Below the pieces are notes generated by a model that did no database searches, had not been told where the DNA came from, and worked only from the letters and a program-made list of their open reading frames with translations. From contig JAMXSV010000017.1 of NCBI GenBank assembly GCA_027559495.1, positions 1,674,001 through 1,738,000 on the forward strand: a DNA stretch of 64,000 nt, given 5' to 3'. The position numbers and the translations under genes are program-made. This document shows positions 1-10,964 of this stretch, one piece after another. Within the stretch, counting starts at the first letter, position 1, and each line of letters starts with the position of its first letter. Source of the stretch: Aurifilum marmelostoma. Taxonomy: Eukaryota > Ascomycota > Sordariomycetes > Diaporthales > Cryphonectriaceae.

Positions 1-1781
1 TCCTGGGCGTCCGCAGTGTTGTGCCTACCACCTGTTTCACGACAACAGCTAGCCCAGTGACACTCACATTGCTACGACTCCTCCTCTCAGCCCGAAGGAT
101 ACGAGACTCGACACCCTCTTTTTTGCTAGTCCAGGCCCCAATACTATTGATGCGTTCCGCGGCACTGGTTTAGCACTGATCAACAAAAAAACAAGAATTG
201 TTCGTGTTGGCCAGACTTTCTTCCAGGCACTACCCAGTATATTTCTATCACATCTCACAAAAGTTGATATCCACTGCTCATCTTAATACTAGCAAAGATC
301 CCTGTGCTCAAGGTGATTGGTAGGTTTCCCCTTGTGCAAAAGTAAATATGAAATGAAACCAAGAGTCTCATGATCGTTTCTCGAGACAATCGACGCCACG
401 TGGGGCGATGTCTTGACACAACGTGCTGTCATGTACACGCCTTCACGTGCCAATCTGTGTCTCGAACCCGCGCTGAGACACGAACGAACCCAACACCTAA
501 ATTAGAAGCAATAACATGGCCTGGTGTGTGGCTTGCATGTTGATCTCGGAGTTCCCACCTTCATTTACCCAAGATCTGATCTTGTCAAGATGCAGGAATA
601 CCTGGTTGCTGTTGTTCGCGTTTGGCACTTTCACAGTGGAAAAGACTTCGTGATCCTGCCTTCTAGAACATGATCAAGCCCACTTGCCTAGGATAGTCGT
701 CCAGACTCAACAGCCAGGCCGGTTCATCGGGGAAATAACCTTGAAATCCCCCTTTCCGGTTCAGGTTCTGGACCTCTACTGCTGAATTAGCATGGGATCT
801 TGACAGACCAAAAGCTGCGCTGACGTGTGATCGACCTCATCCCGAGATCAAAACCAAAGAAACCCCCTAATGCTACTGCACGTGGGAAGCAAAGTTGGAA
901 TAAGCACAGTCGCACGGAACGTCTGTAAGCACTTCAACCACTACACGGAGAAATTTTGAGTCAGCACCATAGGCGCTGCTCCCCCCCCCCCCCCCTTATC
1001 AGGAAGCCCCGAGGCGTGTCTGAAGAGGACGCCACACGGTCTTCAGCGGCCAATAGTGGCGGCAGCGCAGGATTCAATGCAACCAGTTCTGGGTGGTTTT
1101 TTTTTTTCTTTCTTTCCCTTCCCAAGAAACAAGCGTTAGGTCTGATCCCTTCAAGAACAGTCAGATCGCAGAGCCCCAGAGAGGAAGGCGGATCCGACTG
1201 AGACCGCCGCAGGTCCTCAAGTTGAGGAGACGGTGCTGATTCAGAGTGCGGGAGGGGCTTGTCAAGTAGGAGAGAGATTTTCAGCGGCCACGAGGTTTTT
1301 TACCTTCATCATCCTCCTACTTAACACGTTTCTTGTTGGTTTTTTTCTTTCTTTATTTCTTGTTCCTCTTCGAAAAAGAATAGGAGCACTTATTTAGCTA
1401 GTAATTCATCTGACTCACCTTGCCCCCTTTATCCAGCCTCCTCCCCCTGGCCCAACTTGCTCCGGCTCATGCCACCGTCGGAGTCCACGATGGGAAAGAT
1501 ACTTGCGATGTGTGCGTCTCGACAGACGGTGCAAGCGGGACTTGTGCAGCCATCCATCCTCAGGAGTCAGAGACACAGTGGACATAGTAGAGAGTAGACG
1601 AAGATGCGCGGTTGGGCGGCCACGTCAACACCTGTCAGGACGCGACAATGGGCACTGCACTACGGTGTGATTGCATGATACCACAACACTACGGCCCGTC
1701 TCCAACTAGTCTTCCTCGCTTAAAGTAGCCTTGGGCCCTGCTGCTCTGGGATACGGAGAGTCAACGATCTCCCGCTGCCCT
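1..1781. other. non-coding region at window edge
   Basis: I see no convincing gene here. The open frames are short, and the longest on the plus strand (around 956-1201) runs through a poly-C and a poly-T tract, as expected of chance frames. A 15-base C run lies at 981-995. The left flank could belong to a gene outside the window. Confidence 0.5.
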
Positions 1782-2378
1782 ATGGCGAGTTCATGCAGTA
1801 GTACGATCTCCTCGGAGCAAATGCTGTTCGATGTCTCACCATACGCGCCGGGGTTTCGCAATCTGCTCACTCTACCAACAATCTATGCCATGACGGCCTT
1901 TCCAAACAACTTTGCGGAGACTTTTCTCGGCCTCGCGCCACCTCTGCTCTGGGCCGTCCAGGGCAACCAGGAGATCTATGACCGGGCGCGCCTCCGTCTC
2001 GGAGATGACGTCTTTCCCAACTCGACCTTGCGCGGCATCCTGCGCCATGAAGGTGGTTTCAGAGCACTCTTCAGGCCTACCTGCTTTTGCTGTCCACTGC
2101 CGCAACAGAAGCGTCCGGCACTCCCAGGTCCCTTCCCCGCCAAGAAGCTGCACATCGACTTCCCGCCAGAACCGCGGAGGTTCTTGGGCCTGGGCCTTGC
2201 ACTGACGCCGGGAGAGGTGCGGCTCTTGTCTCAGCTTGAGGATGTGCAGGACTGGGCCGCTGTCCTCGAGATCACCGGCCTTCCGCCAGCCGAGGCCCAA
2301 CTAAGCATCGACCTTGAGGCCCCATATCCTAATTATCGCATCAGAGCCTCTCGATTCTGGATTGGTTGGTGCACCTAA
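1782..2378 (+). CDS. hypothetical protein, 198 aa
   Basis: A single uninterrupted frame starts at ATG 1782 and ends with TAA at 2376-2378. I do not recognise the family. The product has a moderately hydrophobic N-terminal third, a Cys/Pro patch in the middle (FRPTCFCCPLP), and a Leu-rich C-terminal half. No signal peptide or membrane helix is clear. It stands alone between two non-coding stretches and about 1 kb upstream of the kinase-ankyrin gene on the same strand. Codons look ordinary for the window, which favours a real gene, but a chance frame or the relic of a larger gene is possible. Confidence 0.35.
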   Translation: MASSCSSTISSEQMLFDVSPYAPGFRNLLTLPTIYAMTAFPNNFAETFLGLAPPLLWAVQGNQEIYDRARLRLGDDVFPNSTLRGILRHEGGFRALFRPTCFCCPLPQQKRPALPGPFPAKKLHIDFPPEPRRFLGLGLALTPGEVRLLSQLEDVQDWAAVLEITGLPPAEAQLSIDLEAPYPNYRIRASRFWIGWCT

Positions 2379-3386
2379 CGTTACGATCTGTGCATGACTT
2401 GTTATTTTGCAAACACAGAAAGCCAATCGAGGTGTTGTAAGGAAAGGAAACGTCTTGATTGATTGAGAATATCGGCCTCAACATCAATGAACGTCCATCC
2501 TTCGCTGTCATGGACGACCATCTTCCCTACAGATTGACGGTGTCAGACTCATATCCAAGTAATGTTTCTCACGATAAGCTCAACACTGTCTAGGGATGAG
2601 ACGATACACGGTGCAAATACTGGATAGGGCGCAAGCCGGCTCGCTGATCGGGGTTTCGATTGCATATACGCCGCTTCCCAGAATCATGCCCTGGCTGGAG
2701 ACAGGGTCGCTGCTGAGTGAAGATGTGGACTCAGGCATGCTATGAACCCTACATTAATTGTCATTAACTCAGATTCCGACTTTAATCTAATGGATACTGC
2801 TCAGGTCACGCAAGAATTTGTGATCATGGGCTGGGTACCGGCCGTATCAATGAGTGCATTCCGAAGTCGATAATTAGCTATGTAAATGGCGCGAGTAATT
2901 ACTCGAATGATTTGACTAGCTCTGTAGTTAATGGAGAATTGAAGTCTTCTCTACGGCCTGTTGCGTAATTGGAACGTGGACAACGTGCAGTAAGGCCAGG
3001 GACTGTAAATGAAAACACCGCCCACCGGCTACGGTATCACAAAGAGTGAGCGGCCAGGTCAAACACACAACAAAGTAGGGTTATCACTGGGCCGCCGAGG
3101 TCCCATCGTACACACACTTAATTCTCCTCTCCCCGGGCGTGGTCCATTCTGGGAGGAATAAGGCTACCAATGAGAACATATCCTCGGAGCCGCAAGGGCT
3201 TGCCACCTAGCGACATGCCAGCTGGCGCTGACGAAAGGGTGTGCTACGCTGATCCTTTCCACCCATTTCATTCTTCAGCTGATCAACGCAGTCCATTTAC
3301 CTTTTATTCGCGCTCATTCTCTAGACGAACAATATCCGAAGACTGTGTCATCCAGAGGGTTCCTCTTCGCCCGTAGCCGTTCGAAG
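2379..3386. other. intergenic, likely promoter of the kinase-ankyrin gene
   Basis: No gene is seen. The middle part (about 2740-2960) is visibly more AT-rich than its surroundings. The last 250 bases before ATG 3387 should hold the kinase-ankyrin promoter and leader. I could not pick out a certain TATA box. Confidence 0.4.
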
Positions 3387-6300
3387 ATGTCAGTCAACAA
3401 CGAAAGCTTTTTCACCAATTCCAGCCTGTCGGATGGTTTCGGCACATGGAGCCTGACAGATCGCACGCGTAATTCCTCGCCGCCGCCGTCGCTTCCCCTG
3501 AAGCTGGAGACGCTGACCTCCGTATCCAAGTATGTTTCCATCATGGAGCAGTATCAGGTAGAAGGCCCACGCTACCTCAATCGGGTCCACCTTGAAAGCT
3601 CGCTCTCCTTCAGTCACATTGGGAAGGGAGCGCAGTTCTCTGTTTACAAACTCACGAGCGCCAACCCGGGTATGTACGAAAGGATCGTGGTCAAGCGCGT
3701 GCAATATCCGGTCACGGATTCTTGGGCTCAACGCGGAGGAGGAGGTGAAGGCGAAAATATGCGGAGGGGGCTGAGGACTCTGGAGAGAGAAGTGAGAGCG
3801 ATGTGTCTGCCCGTGACCCGTCGGAATCCCAACATTGTGAAGCTTCTGGCCTGGGGTTTCGACTATTCGAACAACGACCCGGAGTACCCACAGCCGGTCC
3901 TCTTCCTGGAAGAGGCCGTGGACAACCTCGAAGACCTTCTCCAAAGGCCCGCCGATGCATACGATGGCCAGATTACCATGCAGGTCAAGTACCAGCTCTG
4001 CCTCGACATCGCCTCGGGTCTACGCTGTCTTCATCAGTGTCAGATTGTCCATGGAGACCTGAAGCCGGCAAATATTCTTGTCTTTCGGCAGCCCAACCAC
4101 ACTCACGTACCGTGGCTGGCAAAATTGGCAGACTTCGGTCTCAGCATTCCCACCGGAGACGGACAAGACCTCACTTTGTCCAGGTATCGTTCGACTGAGG
4201 GCTGGAAGCCTCCGGAAACGATCAAACCATCCTCGAGTCGTGCATCAGCCGATGACCTCTATCGGTGTGATAGCTATTCCTACGGCCTCGTCTGCCTGTC
4301 GATCATGGTCTTTGGAGGGGAAAGGCTTGAAGGAGCTCTCACTGCGACCAAGGAAACACTCCTCGAGGAAGTGATGGCCTGCATCGAAAAGCAAGAGTCG
4401 TCTGAAGTAGAGCGAACGCTGGCAGAGAAGCAAGTGACTACCGTCATCTCCGAGTTCCTGGCTCAGAACCCGAGTCAACGCTCGCTTGTCAGCCCGGATG
4501 TGTTGAGGGATGACGATAACGAAGCATACCACAACTGGTGAGACGCCGACCTTTTCCAGCTAACTTTGTCCATCCTGATACTACTTGGTTCTTACTGACA
4601 CCTCGATGCCATCCTCCCAGGAAATCAGTACAAGACCAAAACCAGGCTCTAGCCTCAAATACCAATCCAGGTGTCCGTCGGGGTTACACCTACTGGCGCC
4701 GCCTTGACCAGGTCACTCTTGCAACAATGCAACGAGAAGTCGACAACGGAGAGAACCACGCGACAGAATTGCGAGACCTTCTTCTGGGATTGTGCATCGC
4801 CAACATCTCAATCAAGCCAGATGACTTCCGTTCTCGAGCTCTCAAGTGCTGCCGTGCTGCGGCGGACAAGCAGAGCGCAGGCGCACAGGCTATACTGCCC
4901 CATCTCGCAGCAGCCATCAAGCCTGAAGAGGTAGCCGACGATACAGACCGAGAAGCCATAGAACTTCTCTACAAAGGCTGTCTTTCTGGAAGCCTCGTGG
5001 CCGCTTCCGGGCTGCGCAGATTGGACCCCGCCCGCCTGGCAGACGCCCAACAAAGACACAGAGCATCCGGCGGATACAACTCCGAGGCTTTCAACCAGGG
5101 AACCACAACATCGCCGCTGTACAAGGCCTGTGCGGCCGGCGACGCTAGGGGCGCCCGAAAACTTCTGGAGATGGGAGCGGATGCATCAGCAGCAACACAG
5201 GGTCCTGCGGGCGTGTCATGCCTACACTGGCTGTTTGCTTTTGAGCCCAAAGACATGCCAGACATTTGCGATCTCCTCGTGCAGAACGGCGCTTCCGTTG
5301 ACTGCCGAACGGATATCCAATTGGAGCACAAGGTGCGCAGGGTTCTCGAGACTGAACACTTTCCTTTCCACCGGCCTCATGGCACTCCGTTGCACTGGGC
5401 GTGCCATGCCGGGTCCGTCGAGGCTGCGCGACTCCTCCTGGACCACGGCGCAAGCGTCGATGCCCTAGACGCACCAGAAGATTCTCGAGGGCATACGGCA
5501 CTGGGACTGGCCATGGAGCGAGGCGACGCAGAAGTGGTGTCCTTTTTGCTCAGCAACAAGGCAGATCCGAACAGACAAGACACCCAGGGCCTCTCACCGC
5601 TTCACATGCTCGCCGGCAACCATGATGACAGGAACCTGCCCATGCCACATATCCTTCGGCGCTTGGGCTACCATGGATCGTTTGAGAGGAGCCTGTATCA
5701 GACGAAACAATGTGTGGCTGCGATAAAAAGACACGGCGGGCAGCTCAACCTGCAGCGCAGAGGCGGCCAGACGGCACTTGTCGATGCGACAGAGGTAGGA
5801 GACTGCACGGTAGTCCTCGCTCTCCTCGAGGCCGGTGCGGATGCCGATATCGCGGATACGTATGTCGGCCGCCTGCCTCTTCACAACTGGGTCCTGAAGG
5901 GGCCACAGCGTACGACCTACCCGGAGCATTACTTTGAGGTGCTAGCGGCGCTGGTTCGCCATACAAGCGATCTCGCTGCAAAGGGGACAATAAACGGTAC
6001 TTCGGTGCTCCACCTGGCCAGGGATAACGAAGATGGAGTGGAGGCTTCTCTCAAGGTTCTTGATACACTGCTGCTGGCACAAGACGCTGCTTCTCGGCGG
6101 CGCACATTGGAAGTGGTCAACTCTGCGGGAGAAACACCGCTGCTCTATGCGGCAGGAGACCGACGCCGTGGGGGATCTATTCGTCTCTGGCGTGCCCTGC
6201 TGAGCTTTGGGTCCAACCCATTGGTACGTGACCATGAAGGACGGGACTATCTATATCATCTTGCATGGAACGATGCGGTATGGGACGACGAGTGTCTCGA

Positions 6301-7106
6301 TGCCATGCAGAGGCACACAGCCTATCTCGACGACGCAGGGAAAAAGAAGGCTCTGGATGATGCTTGTCACGAGGATTCAGGATCGACAGCACTGATGGGA
6401 TTGGCAGCGAAATCTGCAGTCAGGTGCGTGCAGTGGGCCCTGAAACTGGGGGTCGATGTGGCGCCTCGCAATACTGTTGGGCGGACGGCCTTGGATTTCG
6501 CTGTGGAGGAGGCAAACGTCCGGAGAACGATATTCCTGGAGAAATGGGTCGAAAATTACGACAAGTCGATAAAGCCTCCTGCGGACAGAGAACAGATGCA
6601 AGAGTATCGCTATCTATTCGGCGACTTTGTGAAGGCTCCGGGACGTGATACTAGTGAGTCTATTTTTATGAGGGGTCATCGTATCCAATCTTTAGGAATT
6701 TCCTCTGTTTCAAGTCAATCACCAATTACCTCATTCAGATGTTGCTGACCATATCCTTTCATCTTCATAGCGAAGGGACTCAATCAAGATGATGGTAAGT
6801 CCCAACGCCTTTACGTGTTCCCCCCTCGCCCCCAGGAACCTCGCGGCCTGACCCTGTAGTACATAATCAGAGGGCAGATACTTCGGAGCGTCAGAAGTCA
6901 TCAACTTCCTGATCGACGCGGGTGCTAAGCTCGGCCATACAGGAGGATATAACGCAGCGAGAAGAATGGACAGAGATCTCATGGACACTTTCGAATGTCC
7001 TTGGTTTGTTCTCGAGAAGCAGCCGTGCTATGAGCAATGGAAGGTTCTTTATGAGCTTGATGAGGAGATTTCGGAGAGTTCGCGCTTCCGGCATCGCGAT
7101 TTGTAA
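3387..7106 (+). CDS. protein kinase fused to ankyrin repeats (1147 aa)
   Basis: Exons, as I read them, are 3387-4537, 4621-6653, 6771-6794 and 6871-7106. All joins keep frame at GT-AG sites, and the total is 3444 nt. The first intron (gtgaga to ctcccag) joins a kinase frame to an ankyrin frame. The N-terminal third is a Ser/Thr-type kinase with a Gly-rich loop (GKGAQFSVYK), a catalytic Lys (VVKR), an HRD-type loop (HGDLKPANIL), DFG (ADFGLS) and an APE-like motif (WKPPE), so it should be active. The remainder is ankyrin-like repeats such as TPLHWACHAGSVEAARLLL. Repeat text resumes after the 24-nt third exon (EVINFLIDAGAKL), which supports those splices. I chose ATG 3387 because the frame upstream has only a GTG. 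Kinase-ankyrin fusions are common in expanded fungal signalling families; substrate and partner are unknown. It lies tail to tail with the hydrolase-pseudokinase gene, only 94 bp apart. Confidence 0.85.
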
Positions 7107-7200
7107 GCTGATAGCCCAAGTCTGAGGCTGGTGAAATAAGGGCTTGAGATATAAGAGTCATCATAGGCGCAATCATCTGTTCACACTACCTTACCTCTGT

Positions 7201-10200
7201 TCACAACCTGACGCCCGCCATAATTTCCTCTATCACAAGCTGTTGAAAAGCAAGTCCCAAACCAACACTGTCAGATGCCTCCACTTCAAAGTCAGCAGTG
7301 AGGCAGCGCTCCACGGCTTTTGCGTATCTGCTACCCATGGCCTGTGGCAGTCCATCTCTCTTCGCAAGAGCGACACATTTTCTCACGTAATTCTCTTCAG
7401 TGCCTGGGTCCAGGCCTGTTACCATCCTATCCTTCATTGTCTTCCACGTCCCAATCTCCAGAAGAACCACTCCAATGGCGAAAAGGTCGTGCATTTGCTT
7501 GAAATTAGATGTTAGTGGGCCTTGTCGGTCTGGGTGACGATAGAGGTTGTGAATGGCGTCTGTCCGTTTATCGAGTCCAAGATGCTCAAAAGGATCCGAA
7601 ATCCCGGTGGTTTCTCTTGAGAATTCAAAGCCCTTCAAGTAAACTTCATATATGTTGTCTTGGTCGTCGTTGTTCGGTCTCTTGACCAGCACCACGTTAC
7701 TGGAACGGATGCTCTTGTGCACCCAGCCGGAGGTGTGCAGGCTGAGAATTGCTGCACAAAGCCTCAAGGCGATGTTGAACCTCTGTTCTAGCGGCACCTT
7801 TTTGAGATCTCGCTGGATCAGCCAATCCAGGGTCCCGACCCCGTTAGGTAGCATGCCGCTTTGCCCGATGAACCCTTGTGGTGCCTCATACACGAGTGCG
7901 AGACGACCTTCCCTCTCCTCATCGACATATCCGATACAGCGAAAGGTGTATGTTGCCAATTCGAGATTGACGTCCTCATCGTCTACGTGAGCTCTAGAGT
8001 CCGATCCCTCCGACAAGGAACGAGATGAAGCTGCCGATGGCGAGGATGACTTGCTGAGCAAGGTGGCCAAGGTTTGGGCCCGTCTCTTCCAAAGCATTGC
8101 CAATTTCTCACCACGGTCCAAACGTTGACGGCCACGTTCTCCCAGCGGCTCGGCATATCGTTTGTACTCGACGGCAACAAAGGTCAAATGGCCTTCCGAT
8201 TGTTGCAACTGCGCAATGTGTAAGCCCTGTGCCCGCTCTGGGCTTGCATCGGTGAGTCCCTGCAGCTTTGCACCCATCGGGCTCAAAAGTTCGATAATTC
8301 CAGAGGAGGCAGCCTTGGCCTGCAGTCGCTGCAAGCTAGCGATCCGAGGCAGACCGATGATCTTGGTGAAGGAGCGGTCTTCAAGCAGATCCATCCCGAT
8401 AGGTGCAGGGAGCATGGGTAACAGTAGCATCTGCCAAAGAGAGTGTACGTGGATCTCGATCTCTTGGATTGTCTTGGCCAGTCTCGTCTTGCCCTGGCCT
8501 CTCGGGATACGGCTGCTGCTCCAGGAGCTGAGGACAAATGCCATCCCTGTTGCCTTTTTAGAGAATACAGCGGCTGTCTCTGGCGTAACTCGGTCTTCAA
8601 ATAAGGCCTTTCCCAGGACCTCGTCTTCTAGAGTTTTGCAGATAGCAGTTGTATACCTGGCGTTGAGGGCGTTTTTGGCGATCACATGGTGAGACTGTCT
8701 CGTGTTGATAGCATCGAGGGTGATGCTTCCCAGCATTCCAGCGGACCTGCTCAAGGCGTCGATGGTATCAGCCCTGTGGAAGCGTTTGGGGACCAGATTG
8801 ACGGCTTCAAATGTGAACTCGGCAATATGCTTCTTGATGACATGGTACTTGCTGTCAATCCCTCCGGAAAGTTTGACCATCATCGAGTGGTTCTCTGATA
8901 TTATGATGACTGTCTCCGCGGGACTGTTCCAATGAAGACATGCCGAGTCCTCGGTGACCATCCACTGAGGCGACCCATCTCGCTTGACCTTTCCATCTTC
9001 TGCGCGCCGAGATGTTGGGGTAGACTGATATTCACAACAGCTCAACACTTTGAGGTGCTTCTGAGCGCCCAGTCTGGCGAAGCGGTCTCTCAGGTCTTGC
9101 AGTGTCGTGGAGTCGGGGTCAAGTTCACGAAGCAGAGGCTCAGCTGGCTGTCCTCGTGCAACCATGATCATCTCCTGGTTGCGGATGCCATTGTGAGGGG
9201 TACCAAAAAGAATCAGACTGTGAATCGCGTGGTACAATTCTCGGTCCAAGTTATCACTTGAATCCTTGGACCTTTCAGCGCATAGGATCCACGCCTAAGA
9301 CCATTCGCTTTAATTAGTCAAATTCGCTTCATCGACTCAATATGGTGACCAAATTGAGGTGCCGTTGCACTTACATATTTGACCACAATACCTCCAAGAC
9401 TGTGACCGAGAAGCATCAATGGTCTTCGCTGTATATCTTGTGAGCAATCTTCAGGTTCATTCTTCCCACTCTGACGATCACTCAGAAAGCTTACCGATCC
9501 TTCTGGTCTGATACTCTTGAGGTCTTGCAGAAACCCTTCGGTGCAACTCTTCAGCTTGCTATGCTGGTTGGAATTGACAACCTTGAGCCGATGTCCGTAG
9601 ACAAAGACTCTGAGATTCGGCACGTCGAAGGGCAGCAGATCTCGGAGCCACATCGAAGTGTCCTGATACTGCCAGGATCCGAAGGGCCTCCCGCCGACTC
9701 CTGTCACGGCCACAATACTGGAAAAAAAGGCATCTCAGCAGGGCAATCAGCGGGCTCAGGATCAGGTGGATGACGGCCCTGGAAGTGGATAAATCAAGGG
9801 GGCCCTGTAAAGAACGGAACGAAAGGCAGAGGGATTTCGGGATAAATAACTAGGACGGGAGCCAAGACAACAAGTATTTAACATGCTTACTCGACGGCAT
9901 CTGCGCCTTCTGGAACGTCGTTCAGCGGTGTTAGACCCTGGAAATGAGCATCGACGCTACATGATCCACATCTAGGCGGAATATTCGGCAGGAGTCTGAT
10001 CAATAGCGTGGCCGTCGTGTCTGGTTTGATTGTTTCGAGTGTCTGTGGCTGTCTTTCAAAGGTGAAGATGAACACCTGTAGTGGCTCGGCGGGGCTGGGA
10101 GAGTGCACTGCAGTCGCGCTTGACATCCTCAGGATCAGGGGTTGCTCCTCCTCTGGAAACCACTGTTTGACGTCATTTGTGCAGATGTCATGTGGGACCT

Positions 10201-10243
10201 CTGAGATCCTGTACGTCTCGCACTTCAACTCAGGTGAAGCCAT
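7201..10243 (-). CDS. alpha/beta-hydrolase (SesB-like) with C-terminal degenerate kinase
   Basis: Minus-strand exons are 10243-9891, 9717-9375 and 9294-7201. A further in-frame 66-nt intron (9494-9429, gtaagc to atacag) is likely, giving 907 aa spliced or 929 aa unspliced. Residues 1 to about 118 match the short domain often found before such hydrolases. Then comes IVAVTGVGGRPFGSW, the nucleophile elbow GHSLGGIVVK, LILFGTPHNG, and a candidate catalytic His in SENHSMMVKLS. This is the lipase/serine-esterase-like fold of fungal SesB-type proteins, which often sits at the N terminus of NLR-like receptors. The last third is kinase-like, but the HRD position reads HKS (GWVHKSIRSSNVVL) and the DFG position reads GFE, so it is probably a pseudokinase. 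The roughly 230 residues between are unassigned. The start is the first ATG of the first exon. It is divergent from the NACHT-TPR gene. Confidence 0.8.
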
Positions 10244-10964
10244 CGTCGTTGTGCTCTCTCGTGAAAGAACGGTGAGAGAGGAGTAAGCAGCTTGCTGCTG
10301 ATGATGATCCAGGAGCGAAGAGGGTGATAAAGAAAGAAAAAAAGACGGGGGGGGGGGGGGGGGGTAGGGGGAAATGCTCTTGCTTTCCAAGAGATTGGGC
10401 AGCGGTGTTGGGCAAAAGGCCTGTTGCATCACTGCTTTGCTGACCTCCTCCAACGCTGACCTCCTGTTGGTCCGTCTGCTTGGTGCTACACACCACCGGC
10501 TAGGTTCGAGTATCACAGTAAGTACCTAACCGCCACTGCAGGTTGCCTTAACTGAGCCCCTTCTGTGTGACATGCAGAATGCTGACTGCATGACACAGCC
10601 TTAAGCATGTCCACAATGCGAACATCCCGTTCTCGAAGTCGACTTTTGTTGACCTTTCAGGGCATTTGCCTGGAGGATCTCGGTTGCCTTGCGGTGCTCT
10701 CACCGCTGGGGGCCTTCCTCGTAGCGCCTGGGCATGAGGCGATCTCATGTCTATCATTATGGGCCGTGGCAGAGCAACCAAGTGCTCTCTGAATATAGTG
10801 CGGCCGCGCCTTTTTCTTCTCGGTTCTGTCAATACTTGTGGGAAGGATACTTCGGGACACCACGTCTTGTCTCAGACAACGACCTGCAATAACCATCTGA
10901 ATCATCTCCTCGGATCCCCTTTTCAACGTTAACTTACGAGGAGCAATATAACAATAGGCTTAAG
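10244..10964. promoter_or_regulatory. shared divergent promoter region (hydrolase-pseudokinase / NACHT-TPR)
   Basis: This interval separates the two outward-facing starts at 10243 (-) and 10965 (+), so both promoters must lie in it. It contains a long G run (10347-10364), which reads as poly-C in the hydrolase leader. No other gene is seen. Co-regulation of the pair is an inference from geometry. Confidence 0.6.
10347..10364. repeat. 18-base G homopolymer
   Basis: Eighteen consecutive G on the plus strand, followed by T and five more G. In the orientation of the hydrolase gene it is an 18-base C run about 105 nt before the start codon. It is the longest G/C homopolymer I noticed in the window. 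Confidence 0.95.
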
